From positions 226,976 through 290,975 of the forward strand of contig NZ_JACHGN010000002.1 in the NCBI RefSeq assembly GCF_014202315.1: DNA of 64,000 bases, read 5' to 3'. Position numbers and translations under genes: made by a program. Below the pieces are notes generated by a model. The model ran no database searches and had not been told where the DNA came from. It was given only the letters and a program-made list of their open reading frames with translations. The stretch is from Thermocatellispora tengchongensis (lineage in GTDB: Bacteria > Actinomycetota > Actinomycetes > Streptosporangiales > Streptosporangiaceae). This document shows, piece after piece, positions 51,133-59,484 of the stretch (within the stretch, counting starts at the first letter, position 1; every line of letters starts with the position of its first letter).

Positions 51133-51854
51133 TCACACTGCAGGTCAGCCGCTACCGGCCGGGACAGGACGCCGAGCCGGTCTTCCAGGACTACGAGGTG
51201 CCGCTGCGCTCCGACTGGGCGGTGCTCGACGGGCTGGCCCACATCAAGGACCACCTGGACGGCACGCTGTCCTTCCGCTGGTCGTGCCGGATGGGCATCT
51301 GCGGCTCGTGCGGGATGACCGTCAACGGCGAGCCCCGGCTCACCTGCGGCACCTTCCTGACCGACTACGGCGAGGGGCCGATCCGGGTGGAGCCGCTGCG
51401 GGGGTTCCCGGTGATCCGGGACCTGGTGGTGGACATCGACGACGTGCTGGCCAAGCTGGCGCACGTCAAGCCGTGGCTGATCCGGGAGGGGGAGGAGCTG
51501 CCGCTGACGGCGGAGTACACCCAGACGCCGGCGCAGCTTGAGGCGTACAAGCAGTACAGCATGTGCATCAACTGCATGCTGTGCTACTCGGCCTGCCCGG
51601 TCTACGCGCTGGAGCCCGACTTCCTCGGCCCGGCGGCCATCGCGCTGGCCCAGCGCTACAACCTCGACTCCCGCGACCAGGGCGACCGGTTCGACCTGCT
51701 GGCCACCGACGAGGGCGTGTGGGGCTGCACCTTCGTCGGCGAGTGCACCAGCGCCTGCCCCAAGCACGTGGACCCGGCCGAGGCGATCCAGCGCTACAAG
51801 CTCACCGCCGCCCTCACCTCGGTGCGCAACCTGCTGCCCTGGGGGAGGTCATGA
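51129..51854 (+). CDS. frdB: Fumarate reductase iron-sulfur subunit
   Basis: 241 residues. [2Fe-2S] motif [17 protein letters not shown] followed by LTCGTF; [4Fe-4S]/[3Fe-4S] motifs [14 protein letters not shown] and [16 protein letters not shown]. All cluster cysteines are present. It carries electrons between the flavin and the quinone site. Start ATG 51129 overlaps frdA and stop overlaps frdC, each by four bases. Confidence 0.94.
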   Translation: MITLQVSRYRPGQDAEPVFQDYEVPLRSDWAVLDGLAHIKDHLDGTLSFRWSCRMGICGSCGMTVNGEPRLTCGTFLTDYGEGPIRVEPLRGFPVIRDLVVDIDDVLAKLAHVKPWLIREGEELPLTAEYTQTPAQLEAYKQYSMCINCMLCYSACPVYALEPDFLGPAAIALAQRYNLDSRDQGDRFDLLATDEGVWGCTFVGECTSACPKHVDPAEAIQRYKLTAALTSVRNLLPWGRS

Positions 51855-52243
51855 CCGCGCTTCCCTCCTACCGGCCCCGCGTGCACCCGCTGTGGTGGGC
51901 GCGGCGGCGGGCGTACCTGGTGTTCGTGCTGCGCGAGCTGACCAGCGTGTTCGTGGCCTGGTCCGCGGCCTACCTGGTGCTGCTGGCCCGCGCGGCGCTC
52001 GCCGGCGACGCGGAGTACGCCGAGTTCCGGGCGTTCGCGGGATCGCCGTGGGTGGTGGCGCTGAACGTGGTCGCGCTCGCCGCCACCGCCTTCCACTCGG
52101 TCACCTTCCTGAACCTGGCGCCCCGGGCCATGGTGGTCCGGCTGGACGGGTGGCGGGTGCCGGGCTTCCTGATCGCCGGCGGCAACCACTCGGCCTGGCT
52201 GGCGGTCTCGGCGCTGGTCGCCTACCTCGTGCTGAGGAGCTGA
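51851..52243 (+). CDS. frdC: Fumarate reductase membrane subunit C
   Basis: 130 residues with three membrane helices: about 25-50 ([20 protein letters not shown]), 65-88 ([20 protein letters not shown]) and 108-128 ([17 protein letters not shown]). Matches FrdC length and topology; [11 protein letters not shown] is the conserved quinone-side segment. Coupled to frdB. Confidence 0.88.
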   Translation: MTALPSYRPRVHPLWWARRRAYLVFVLRELTSVFVAWSAAYLVLLARAALAGDAEYAEFRAFAGSPWVVALNVVALAATAFHSVTFLNLAPRAMVVRLDGWRVPGFLIAGGNHSAWLAVSALVAYLVLRS

Positions 52244-52249
52244 GGGAAC

Positions 52250-52597
52250 GTGCGGGCGAGACGGACCCCCGAGCCGTACCTGTGGCTGCTGTTCAGCGGC
52301 GGGGGAGTGGTGGCCGCGCTGCTGCTGCCGGTGCTGGTGCTGATCTTCGGCGTACTGGCGCCGCTCGGCGTGATCGAGCCGCCGCCGGCGGCGCGCGTGC
52401 GCGCCCTGCTGGACCCCCTGCTCGTACGCCTGGCGCTGGCCGCCGTGGTCGGGCTGTGCCTGTTCCACGCCGCGCACCGGATCAGGTTCACGGTGGAGGA
52501 GATGACCCGGGGCGGCCGGCTGGACGTGGTGCTGGCCCCGCTGTGCTATGGCGCGGCGCTGACCGGCACCGTGATCGCCGTACTCGTCCTCTTCTGA
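52250..52597 (+). CDS. frdD: Fumarate reductase membrane subunit D
   Basis: 115 residues from GTG 52250, six bases after frdC. Three membrane helices (LLFSGGGVVAALLLPVLVLI, LVRLALAAVVGLCLFHAAHR, LCYGAALTGTVIAVLVLF). RRTPEPYLWLLFSGGG and LFHAAHRIR are FrdD-like. Completes the quinone-binding membrane anchor; the complex could use menaquinol to reduce fumarate under low oxygen. Confidence 0.88.
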   Translation: MRARRTPEPYLWLLFSGGGVVAALLLPVLVLIFGVLAPLGVIEPPPAARVRALLDPLLVRLALAAVVGLCLFHAAHRIRFTVEEMTRGGRLDVVLAPLCYGAALTGTVIAVLVLF

Positions 52598-52617
52598 CGG
52601 GGCGGTGTCAGCCTTTT
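52594..52617 (+). terminator. Weak hairpin and T run after frdD
   Basis: CTGAC (52594-52598) and GTCAG (52607-52611) form a short stem over the frdD stop, followed by CC and TTTT (52614-52617). Weak but in the right place for the end of the frd operon. Confidence 0.3.
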
Positions 52618-52730
52618 CTGCAGTTTGACGAACCACTTGGCTGCGCTTTGATCACGTTTTTACAACATCAGACCGCGCCTTTACTACCGCTTTATCTTCT
52701 CCTCTAACGTCCCGTCTGGATTCAGCGGGC

Positions 52731-52745
52731 CAGATGTCACATCTG
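52731..52745. promoter_or_regulatory. 15-bp palindrome CAGATGTCACATCTG before the M6 protease gene
   Basis: Perfect 7-bp arms around a central C, 80 bases upstream of the TTG start at 52825. The DNA between 52615 and 52710 is unusually AT-rich and has TTGACG at 52625. The palindrome may be an operator or a leader hairpin. Confidence 0.4.
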
Positions 52746-52824
52746 CCCTCTGTGTCCAGTTACGGCACGCTCATCCCGCGTGCCAGGACGTGGCCCGGCC
52801 AACCCGGGCGAGGGAGGAAAGCTG

Positions 52825-55614
52825 TTGTCCAGTAGAGGCAGAGGCGCCGCGCGGCGCCTCCTCGCGATCGTGCCCGCGGTCGGCCTCGCCGCCGCGGGCT
52901 TAACGGTGGTGGGTGCGGGGCCGGGTGCGGCCGACACCTCCGTGGCGCGCTACCAGCCGTCGGCGGCCGACTACTACATCAACTACACCGCGCCGCGCGT
53001 GGAGAAGGAGGCCGAGGAGCCGGCCCCGCCGGGCTCGAAGTCCGCCCGCTCCCGCGCCGCCAAGGCACAGGAGATCGACCGCAAGTTCTCCAGCGGGAAC
53101 CCCGTCACCGGCCGCATCCTGGCCGCCCGCGAGGCGGAGGCGATCAGGACCGGGCGCAACCCGGCCGAGTTCATCTTCAAGAAGTCCAAGCAGGTGCAGA
53201 CCGCCAAGCTGCTCACCCTGCTGGTGGAGTTCAACGAGGCCGCCAACGACGACTTCTCCGGTTTCAGCCGGCCGCGCACGATCGGCAGCGACGAGAACGA
53301 CTGCGTCACCGAGCCGCCCGGCACGCTGATGAACGGGCCGCTGCACAACCAGATCCCCGACCCCGCGACGTTGCCGCACAAGGACAACAACAGCATGTGG
53401 GTCCCCGACTTCAGCCCGGCCCACTACAACAAGATGCTCTACACCAAGGAGGGGATCACCGAGCGGGTCCGCAAGGACCTCAAGGGCCCGGACGGCAGGC
53501 CGGGCATCGACATCTCCGGCTACACCATGAAGAACATGTACGAGGAGATGTCCAAGGGCAAGTACACCGTCACCGGCGAGGCGGTCGGCTGGATCAAGGT
53601 CCCGCACTCCGAGGCGTGGTACGGCGCGGCGGCCTGCGGCGGCGTCGCCCAGGACATGTCCGGCCACCCGGACAACCCGCTCGGCGCGGCGCAGCTCGCC
53701 ATCGACTCGGTGAACACGCTCGCCGCGATGCGCCCCGACTTCCCCTGGGCGGACTACGACCTGGAGGACATCTCCGACGCCGACCGCGACGGCAACCACC
53801 AGGAGCCCGACGGCGTCATCGACCACCTGGTGCTGGTGCACGCCGGCAAGGACAAGTCGAGCGACGGCGGCGCGCAGGGCACGTACGCGATCTGGGCCCA
53901 CTCCAGCGCGGTCGCCGGCGGCTACACCGTGCCGGGCACCGACCTGAAGATCTCCAACTACATCGTGCAGCCCGAGGACTCCGGCGTCGGCGTCTTCGCC
54001 CACGAGTACGGCCACGACCTCGGCCTGCCCGACCTGTACGACACCTCCGGCGGCGCCGAGTCGGCCGTGGACTTCTGGGACCTGATGTCCAGCGGCTCCC
54101 ACTCCGGCCCGGTCTTCCAGTCCATGCCCACCCACATGGGCCTGTGGGACAAGTGGGTGCTCGGCTGGGCGAACCCGAAGGTGTTCAACCCCGGCGACCG
54201 CACCCGGGCCGTGACCATCGGGCAGAGCTCCCGCACGCCGAAGCTGACCGAGGACGGCGTCCGGGTGAACCTGGAGAGCCAGCCGCTGCAGATGATCGAG
54301 CCGCACAGCGGCGCGAACATGTGGTGGACCCACCAGGACCAGGAGTGGGCCGACGTCAAGCTGACGCGCGACCTGACCGTGCCCGCCGGCACGGACCTGA
54401 AGCTCTGGATGTGGAACAACTACGAGATCGAGCAGGACTGGGACTTCGGCTTCGTCGAGGTGTCCACCGACGGCGGCGCCACCTGGGCCGAGCAGAAGGT
54501 GTACGCCGAGGACGGCACCATGGTGACCACCCCGGACGACTACCCCGACCCCAACAAGAACCTCAAGACCTTCGGCAACAAGAAGTACGGCCTCACCGGC
54601 GACACCGGCGGCTGGCGGCACGACTACGTGGACATGACGCCGTTCGCCGGCAAGACCGTCAAGCTGCGCCTGCACTACAACACCGACGCCGCGTTCACCC
54701 CGCGCGGCTGGCATGCCGACGACTTCTCCCTCACCAACGGGAGCGAGACCGTCTGGAGTGACGACGTCGAGGGCGGCGCCAACGGCTGGACCGCCACCGG
54801 AGGGACCTTCACCAACACCCACGGCACCGGGTTCCACATCAACGACGGCAAGCGCCAGATCGAGCGCTTCTACCTGGCCGAGTGGCGCAACTTCGACGGC
54901 TTCGACAAGGGCCTGCAGTACGCCTACGACACCTCGTACTCGCGCGACGGCGCGTGGAAGGTGGAGAAGCTCAAGTACAACGCGCCCGGCATGCTGGTGT
55001 GGTACCGCGACTCGACCTACACCAACAACACCCTCCAGCCGAACCTGGAGGCGGGCCCGAGCGTCGGCACCAAGGGCAGCCTGCTGATCGTCGACTCGCA
55101 CTACGAGCCGCTGCGCCGCACCGGCGTCGCGGCGGAGAAGGACCCGACGCTGCGCAAGAACCTCCAGGGCCGGGTGCAGACCTCCAACGCGGCCTTCTCC
55201 TTCGGCAAGACCTACCCCTTCACCGAGTGCATCGAGGCGGCCGACGAGCCGTTCAGCGAGTACTGCACGAAGTTCCCGGCGCTGAAGGGCGTGTCCGCCT
55301 TCACCGACGCCAAGACCTGGTACCCGGGCTTCGAGCTGCTGAACGGCGCGCTCGGCTACCGCGACTTCGACGCCTCGGTGGTCGTGCCGTCCAAGGGCGA
55401 CCAGATCTACAGCACCCGGGTCGTGCACGCCGACGGCACCCCCGCCACCGAGCTGTACGGCGAGGAGATCGGCGGCGGCCACTACCTCGGCACCGGCAAC
55501 CCCGGCGACGAGGGCAAGGCCCTGGGCGTGCAGCTCAAGCTGCTCACCCCGCTCCCGGGCAACCTGGGCGCGGTGGTCCAGGTGACCGCGCCCAAGAAGT
55601 CCGCGGCTCCCTGA
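52825..55614 (+). CDS. Secreted M6-family metalloprotease, immune inhibitor A type
   Basis: 929 residues from a TTG start at 52825, chosen because GGAGG lies seven bases before it and a signal peptide then begins correctly (SSRGRGAARRLLAIVPAVGL, cleavage near residues 35-38). A propeptide-like part of about 40-150, then the peptidase with zinc site FAHEYGHDLGLPDLYD (His393, Glu394, His397) and a SGSHSG segment. C-terminal beta-rich region includes a carbohydrate/concanavalin-like part (WHADDFSLTNGSETVWSDD). Exported by Sec and acts outside the cell on proteins. Monocistronic. Confidence 0.9.
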   Translation: MSSRGRGAARRLLAIVPAVGLAAAGLTVVGAGPGAADTSVARYQPSAADYYINYTAPRVEKEAEEPAPPGSKSARSRAAKAQEIDRKFSSGNPVTGRILAAREAEAIRTGRNPAEFIFKKSKQVQTAKLLTLLVEFNEAANDDFSGFSRPRTIGSDENDCVTEPPGTLMNGPLHNQIPDPATLPHKDNNSMWVPDFSPAHYNKMLYTKEGITERVRKDLKGPDGRPGIDISGYTMKNMYEEMSKGKYTVTGEAVGWIKVPHSEAWYGAAACGGVAQDMSGHPDNPLGAAQLAIDSVNTLAAMRPDFPWADYDLEDISDADRDGNHQEPDGVIDHLVLVHAGKDKSSDGGAQGTYAIWAHSSAVAGGYTVPGTDLKISNYIVQPEDSGVGVFAHEYGHDLGLPDLYDTSGGAESAVDFWDLMSSGSHSGPVFQSMPTHMGLWDKWVLGWANPKVFNPGDRTRAVTIGQSSRTPKLTEDGVRVNLESQPLQMIEPHSGANMWWTHQDQEWADVKLTRDLTVPAGTDLKLWMWNNYEIEQDWDFGFVEVSTDGGATWAEQKVYAEDGTMVTTPDDYPDPNKNLKTFGNKKYGLTGDTGGWRHDYVDMTPFAGKTVKLRLHYNTDAAFTPRGWHADDFSLTNGSETVWSDDVEGGANGWTATGGTFTNTHGTGFHINDGKRQIERFYLAEWRNFDGFDKGLQYAYDTSYSRDGAWKVEKLKYNAPGMLVWYRDSTYTNNTLQPNLEAGPSVGTKGSLLIVDSHYEPLRRTGVAAEKDPTLRKNLQGRVQTSNAAFSFGKTYPFTECIEAADEPFSEYCTKFPALKGVSAFTDAKTWYPGFELLNGALGYRDFDASVVVPSKGDQIYSTRVVHADGTPATELYGEEIGGGHYLGTGNPGDEGKALGVQLKLLTPLPGNLGAVVQVTAPKKSAAP

Positions 55615-55741
55615 CGCTCTCCAAAGGTTCACCACGTCGCCGCCTCCGGCCCACCGGGGGCGGCGACGCCGCTTTCCGGCAGCCCATACGATGTGGGCGG
55701 GCGCCCTGTCCGCGGCGCCGGGCGATGGGCAGAGGGAGACC

Positions 55742-56680
55742 GTGAACGAGCCGCGTACGAAGGCCGAGCACACCGAGGCCATTCAGACCGCCCGCCGGGT
55801 GGCCGTGGTGGTCAACCGGCACTCCCGGCGCGGGCGGCGCCGCTTCCCCGAGGTGCTGACCCTGCTGCGGGAGCAGGGGTTCCAGCCCATCTCCGTGCAC
55901 GGCGTCACCAACACCAAGAAGCTGCGCCAGCACCTCGACGCCGCGCTGGCCGCCAAGCCCGACCTGCTGATCGTGGGCGGCGGCGACGGCACGCTGAGCG
56001 CGGCCGTCAAGCACGTCGCGGGCAGCGACGCGGCGCTGGGCGTGCTGCCGCTCGGCACCACCAACAACTTCGCCCGCAGCCTCGGGCTCCCGCTGGACCT
56101 CGCCGGCGCGATCGGGGTGTTCACCAACGGCAAGGTGGCCGATATCGACCTGGGCATGGCCGAGGACCGCGCGTTCGCCAACCTGGCCAGCTTCGGGGTG
56201 TCGGTGGAGGTCGCCGGCACGGTCAAGCCGTGGCTCAAGCGCATTCTGGGCCGGGCCGCCTACCCGCTGACGGCGCTGGCGATCCTGCCCCGGCACCAGC
56301 CGTTCCGCGCGTACATCACCGTGGACGGCCGCCGCCACGAGCTGCTGACCCATCAGCTCAACGTCGCCAACGGGCGCTTCCACGGCGGGTGGCAGGTCGC
56401 CCGCGACATGAGCATCGACAACGGCATGCTGGTCGCCTACCAGCTCGGCTCGGGCAAGCGGCTGCGCCTGATCGTGGAGACCATGATCCGCGCCACCACC
56501 GGGCGCTGGCGCAGCCTGGCCGGCGGCCCGTTCGTGACCGGCCGCGAGATGCACCTGGAGACCGACCCGCCGATGGCCGCCGACGTGGACGGCGAGGTGC
56601 GGCTGCGCACGCCGCTGACGATCCGCACGGTCCCCAACGGGGTGCGGGTGATGGTGCCCAAGGACTTCGTGGACCGCTGA
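55742..56680 (+). CDS. Diacylglycerol/sphingosine kinase-like lipid kinase
   Basis: 312 residues from GTG 55742, supported by GAGGGAGACC just before; the frame opens at 55691. RRVAVVVNRHSRRGRRRFPE starts the fold, LLIVGGGDGTLSAAVKHVAG is the DAGK catalytic nucleotide loop, then LPLGTTNNFARSLGLPLD, and the C-terminal lid has TDPPMAADVDGEVRL. Similar to YegS/DgkB-type cytosolic lipid kinases. The lipid substrate is uncertain; phosphatidate recycling is the usual role. Confidence 0.88.
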   Translation: MNEPRTKAEHTEAIQTARRVAVVVNRHSRRGRRRFPEVLTLLREQGFQPISVHGVTNTKKLRQHLDAALAAKPDLLIVGGGDGTLSAAVKHVAGSDAALGVLPLGTTNNFARSLGLPLDLAGAIGVFTNGKVADIDLGMAEDRAFANLASFGVSVEVAGTVKPWLKRILGRAAYPLTALAILPRHQPFRAYITVDGRRHELLTHQLNVANGRFHGGWQVARDMSIDNGMLVAYQLGSGKRLRLIVETMIRATTGRWRSLAGGPFVTGREMHLETDPPMAADVDGEVRLRTPLTIRTVPNGVRVMVPKDFVDR

Positions 56681-56725
56681 TCCCTTCTCCGCGCAGGCGG
56701 GAGGGCGTGGCGCGCCCGCTAACCA

Positions 56726-56764
56726 AGCAAGTGCTTGACCGGTGCGATCGTCCGGGCGTATAAA
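56726..56764 (+). promoter_or_regulatory. Strong promoter (TTGACC-18-TATAAA) overlapped by a CAAG-N2-CTTG operator
   Basis: -35 TTGACC at 56735-56740 and -10 TATAAA at 56759-56764, spacer 18. The inverted repeat CAAGTGCTTG (56728-56737) overlaps the -35. AGCAAGTGCTTGAC matches nine of ten fixed bases of the KstR2-type consensus AnCAAGnnCTTGnT. A TetR protein binding here would block the promoter of the VAO-type oxidase gene, about 195 bases downstream. Confidence 0.6.
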
Positions 56765-56966
56765 GGGCCATCGGTGAGTCGTGCCCTCGGCACGGCTCCG
56801 CCTCCGTCGGCGGGTCCAGGCGCGAACCCGCCCCCGCGGCCGGCCCCGCCGCCTGCCGCCGCCCCCAGTCGCCGTTTCCCACGTCACCCGCCGGCGCCCC
56901 CGGCGCCGGATCGCCGCGCCGTGCCCGCAACGCGGCTCGCGGCTGCCCGCAGATCGGAGGTCGGCC

Positions 56967-58730
56967 ATGTCGCCGGACGGTGTCGGACACCCTGCCACAG
57001 ACCGCACAGCGAGGAACGCCCTGTCGCGCCGGGCCCTGCTGGGCGGGGCCGCCGGGGCCCTGGGGGCGGCGCTGTGGGAGCCCGCCTTCCGGCTCACCCC
57101 CGCCCACGGGGCGACGCTGGCAGCGCCGCCGGGCTTCCCCACCGGCGTCTCCCTCTACCAGCAGGCGTACGAGAACTGGTCCGGCGAGATCGAGATCGAG
57201 GGCGTGTGGACGGCCGCGCCCACCTCGCCCGCCCAGGTGGTCACGCTGGCGAACTGGGCCCGCGCCCACGGGTGGAAGCTGCGCGCCAAGGGCAGCATGC
57301 ACAACTGGTCGCCGCTGGCCCTGCCCCCGGGGGCGCCCGGGAACGTGCTCCTGGTGGACACCCGGCAGCACCTCACCGCCGTGACCGTCCATCCCGGCCC
57401 GCCGGCCAGTGTCACCGCCCAGCCGGGCGTGACCATGGAGTCGCTGCTCACCACCCTGGAGGCCGCCGGCTACGGCCTGACCGCCACCCCCGCGCCCGGC
57501 GACCTCACCCTCGGCGGGGTGCTGGCGATCGGCGGCCACGGCACCGGCGTGCCCAAGACCGGCGAGACGCTGACCCCCGGGCACACCTTCGGCTCGGTGA
57601 GCAACCTGGTCACCCGGATCGAGGCCGTGGTGTGGGACGCCGCGGCCGGGGCGTACGCGGTCAAGGGCTTCGACCGGTCGGACCCGCGGGCCGGCGCGCT
57701 GCTGGTGAACCTGGGCCGGACGTTCGTCACCGGGGTGACGCTGCGCGTGGGCGCGAACAAGCGGCTGCGCTGCCAGAGCTTCTACCACATCGGCGCGGAC
57801 GCGATGTTCGCCCCGCCCGCCTCGGCCGGCTCCGACTCCTTCGCGAGCTACGTGAACCGCTCCGGCCGGGTGGAGGCGATCTGGTTCCCGTTCACCACCG
57901 TGCCCTGGCTGAAGGTGTGGAGCGTGGCCCCCACCAAGCCGCTGCTCTCCAGGCAGGTCAACAGCCCCTACAACTACCCCTTCTCCGACACCCTGTCCGA
58001 GGAGGCCTCCGACCTGCTCTCGCAGATCGTGTCCGGCAACGCCGGGCTCACCCCGGCCTTCGAGAACACCCAGATGGCCGTGGTCGGCTCCGGGCTGATC
58101 CTGACCGGCTCCTGGGACATCTGGGGCTGGTCGAAGAACCTCCTGCTGTACGTGCGCCCGACCACGTTGCGCGTGACCGCCAACGGCTACGCGATCCTCA
58201 CCCGCCGCGCCGACATCCAGCGCGTGGTCAGCGAGTTCTACGCCTTCTACAAGGCCAGGCTCGACGCGTACGCCGCGCAGGGCCGCTACCCGATGAACGG
58301 CCCGCTGGAGATCCGGGTCACCGGCCTGGACCACCCGGCCGACGCCCAGGTGGGCGGCGCCGTCGCGGCCGGGCTCTCCGCGGTGCGCCCGCGTCCCGAC
58401 CATCCCGAGTGGGACGTGGCGGTGTGGCTGGACATCCTCACCGTGCCCGGCACGGCGTACTCGCAGCAGTTCTACCGCGAGACCGAGCAGTGGATCCTCG
58501 GCAACTACACCGGCTCGTACGCCGCCGTCCGCCCCGAGTGGTCCAAGGGCTGGGGCTACTCCGGCAGCGCGGCCTGGGCCGACGGCCCGATGCGGGACAC
58601 CGTGATCCCGGCGGCGTACCGGGCCGGGCAGTCCGCGGCCGACAACTGGGACGCCGTCGTCGCGACGCTCAACAGCCTCGATCCGCACCGCGTCTTCACC
58701 AACTCGTTCTTGGACGCTCTGCTCGACTGA
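56967..58730 (+). CDS. Tat-exported VAO-family FAD oxidase, type II cholesterol-oxidase-like
   Basis: 587 residues from ATG 56967 (GGAGG six bases upstream). Twin-arginine signal ALSRRALLGGAAGALGAAL, cleavage near residue 50. FAD-binding domain: RAKGSMHNWSP with His112, a candidate for covalent FAD; GDLTLGGVLAIGGHGTGVPK near 185. The C-terminal half (WDIWGWSKNLLLYVRPTTLR, PLEIRVTGLDHPAD) matches the cholesterol-oxidase substrate-binding domain of the Brevibacterium type II enzyme as I know it. The substrate could also be another alcohol. Long 5' leader from the TATAAA promoter. Enzyme probably extracellular. Confidence 0.8.
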   Translation: MSPDGVGHPATDRTARNALSRRALLGGAAGALGAALWEPAFRLTPAHGATLAAPPGFPTGVSLYQQAYENWSGEIEIEGVWTAAPTSPAQVVTLANWARAHGWKLRAKGSMHNWSPLALPPGAPGNVLLVDTRQHLTAVTVHPGPPASVTAQPGVTMESLLTTLEAAGYGLTATPAPGDLTLGGVLAIGGHGTGVPKTGETLTPGHTFGSVSNLVTRIEAVVWDAAAGAYAVKGFDRSDPRAGALLVNLGRTFVTGVTLRVGANKRLRCQSFYHIGADAMFAPPASAGSDSFASYVNRSGRVEAIWFPFTTVPWLKVWSVAPTKPLLSRQVNSPYNYPFSDTLSEEASDLLSQIVSGNAGLTPAFENTQMAVVGSGLILTGSWDIWGWSKNLLLYVRPTTLRVTANGYAILTRRADIQRVVSEFYAFYKARLDAYAAQGRYPMNGPLEIRVTGLDHPADAQVGGAVAAGLSAVRPRPDHPEWDVAVWLDILTVPGTAYSQQFYRETEQWILGNYTGSYAAVRPEWSKGWGYSGSAAWADGPMRDTVIPAAYRAGQSAADNWDAVVATLNSLDPHRVFTNSFLDALLD

Positions 58731-58827
58731 TCGCATGGTTCGCCCGGATCATCCGGAACGCCCGGTTTCACGGCCTTTCGCGGGGGTAGTCGTGCGCGCA
58801 CCAGGCCGTCGCGAGGGAGGGCGCGAG

Positions 58828-59337
58828 ATGACCGAGAGCGATCCGTACGCGGTCCCGTACCAGCACACCGCAGGTGACGCGGGCGCGCACCGGCTCAGCG
58901 TGGGCGAGCCGGTGCCCGAGGACGAGACCGGCTCGCTCAACGTGCCGCAGACGAGGGCCGAGACGACGAGGGAGACCGCGGAGACGACCACAGGCACCGG
59001 CAGTCCCGCCGAACCGCCTTCCGGCGGCACCGGCACCCCCGGCGCGACCGGCACCGGCACCCCCGCCGCGTCCGGCACCGGGACCGGCATGCCCACCGAG
59101 CCCGCCCAGGGCGCCGGTGGGTCCGCGGAACCGTCGAGGACGGGCGCTTCCGGCGCCGCCACCGCCGTGGCGGAACGCGGCCAGGGGCGGCAGGTCAGGC
59201 AGGCCGCGGGCAAGGTCGCGGAGCGAGCCGCGGGCAAGGTCGCCGAGCAGGGCCGCCGCAGGCCCGCCCTGCTGTGGACCGCGGCCGGCGCGATCGGCCT
59301 GATGATCCTGCGCCGGCTGATGCGCCGGAGGAGCTAG
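58828..59337 (+). CDS. Low-complexity Thr/Gly/Pro-rich protein with C-terminal membrane anchor
   Basis: 169 residues, not recognised. GAGGGAGGGCGCGAG precedes ATG 58828. Residues 1-50 are polar and acidic; about 55-110 are GTGTP/TGTG low-complexity repeats; about 115-145 is an Ala/Lys/Glu helix (VAERAAGKVAEQGRRR); the end is one hydrophobic helix ALLWTAAGAIGLMILRRL followed by basic MRRRS. That layout suggests a tail-anchored or peripheral membrane protein. Codon use is normal. Lies 97 bp after the oxidase gene. Confidence 0.65.
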   Translation: MTESDPYAVPYQHTAGDAGAHRLSVGEPVPEDETGSLNVPQTRAETTRETAETTTGTGSPAEPPSGGTGTPGATGTGTPAASGTGTGMPTEPAQGAGGSAEPSRTGASGAATAVAERGQGRQVRQAAGKVAERAAGKVAEQGRRRPALLWTAAGAIGLMILRRLMRRRS

Positions 59338-59417
59338 GGACCGCGCCGGCCGGGGACTTGCGCCGGTCAGGGACCCTGCCGGCTATGGACCGCGCCGGCT
59401 ATGGACCGCGCCGGCTA
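59338..59417 (+). repeat. Minisatellite of about five 16-bp units (GGACCGCGCCGGCTAT)
   Basis: Units: GGACCGCGCCGGC at 59338; GGGGACTTGCGCCGGT; CAGGGACCCTGCCGGCT; ATGGACCGCGCCGGCT twice in a row (exact). The array starts directly at the stop codon of the upstream gene and ends 24 bases before the large palindrome. Confidence 0.65.
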
Positions 59418-59440
59418 GGGATGGGGCCCGCCCGGTGTTA

Positions 59441-59475
59441 CGGTGTGCTCTAGAACGACGTTCTAGAGCACACCG
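59441..59475. promoter_or_regulatory. Perfect 35-bp palindrome, probable operator of the acyl-CoA dehydrogenase gene
   Basis: Left arm CGGTGTGCTCTAGAACG (59441-59457), centre A, right arm CGTTCTAGAGCACACCG (59459-59475), no mismatch in 17 pairs. It ends nine bases before the ATG at 59485. The inner TAGAAC/GTTCTA half-sites resemble those of KstR-type TetR operators but are separated by three bases, not two. Confidence 0.7.
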
Positions 59476-59484
59476 GGCGGTCCG

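Noticed and set aside
49396-52597. Annotation as succinate dehydrogenase
   Set aside because: Two separate short membrane subunits with FrdC- and FrdD-like lengths and segments favour fumarate reductase; direction in vivo cannot be told from sequence.
56781-56966. 62-codon N-terminal extension of the VAO-type oxidase
   Set aside because: Arg/Pro-rich, no ribosome site; the Tat signal is in the expected place only if translation starts at 56967, which has GGAGG.
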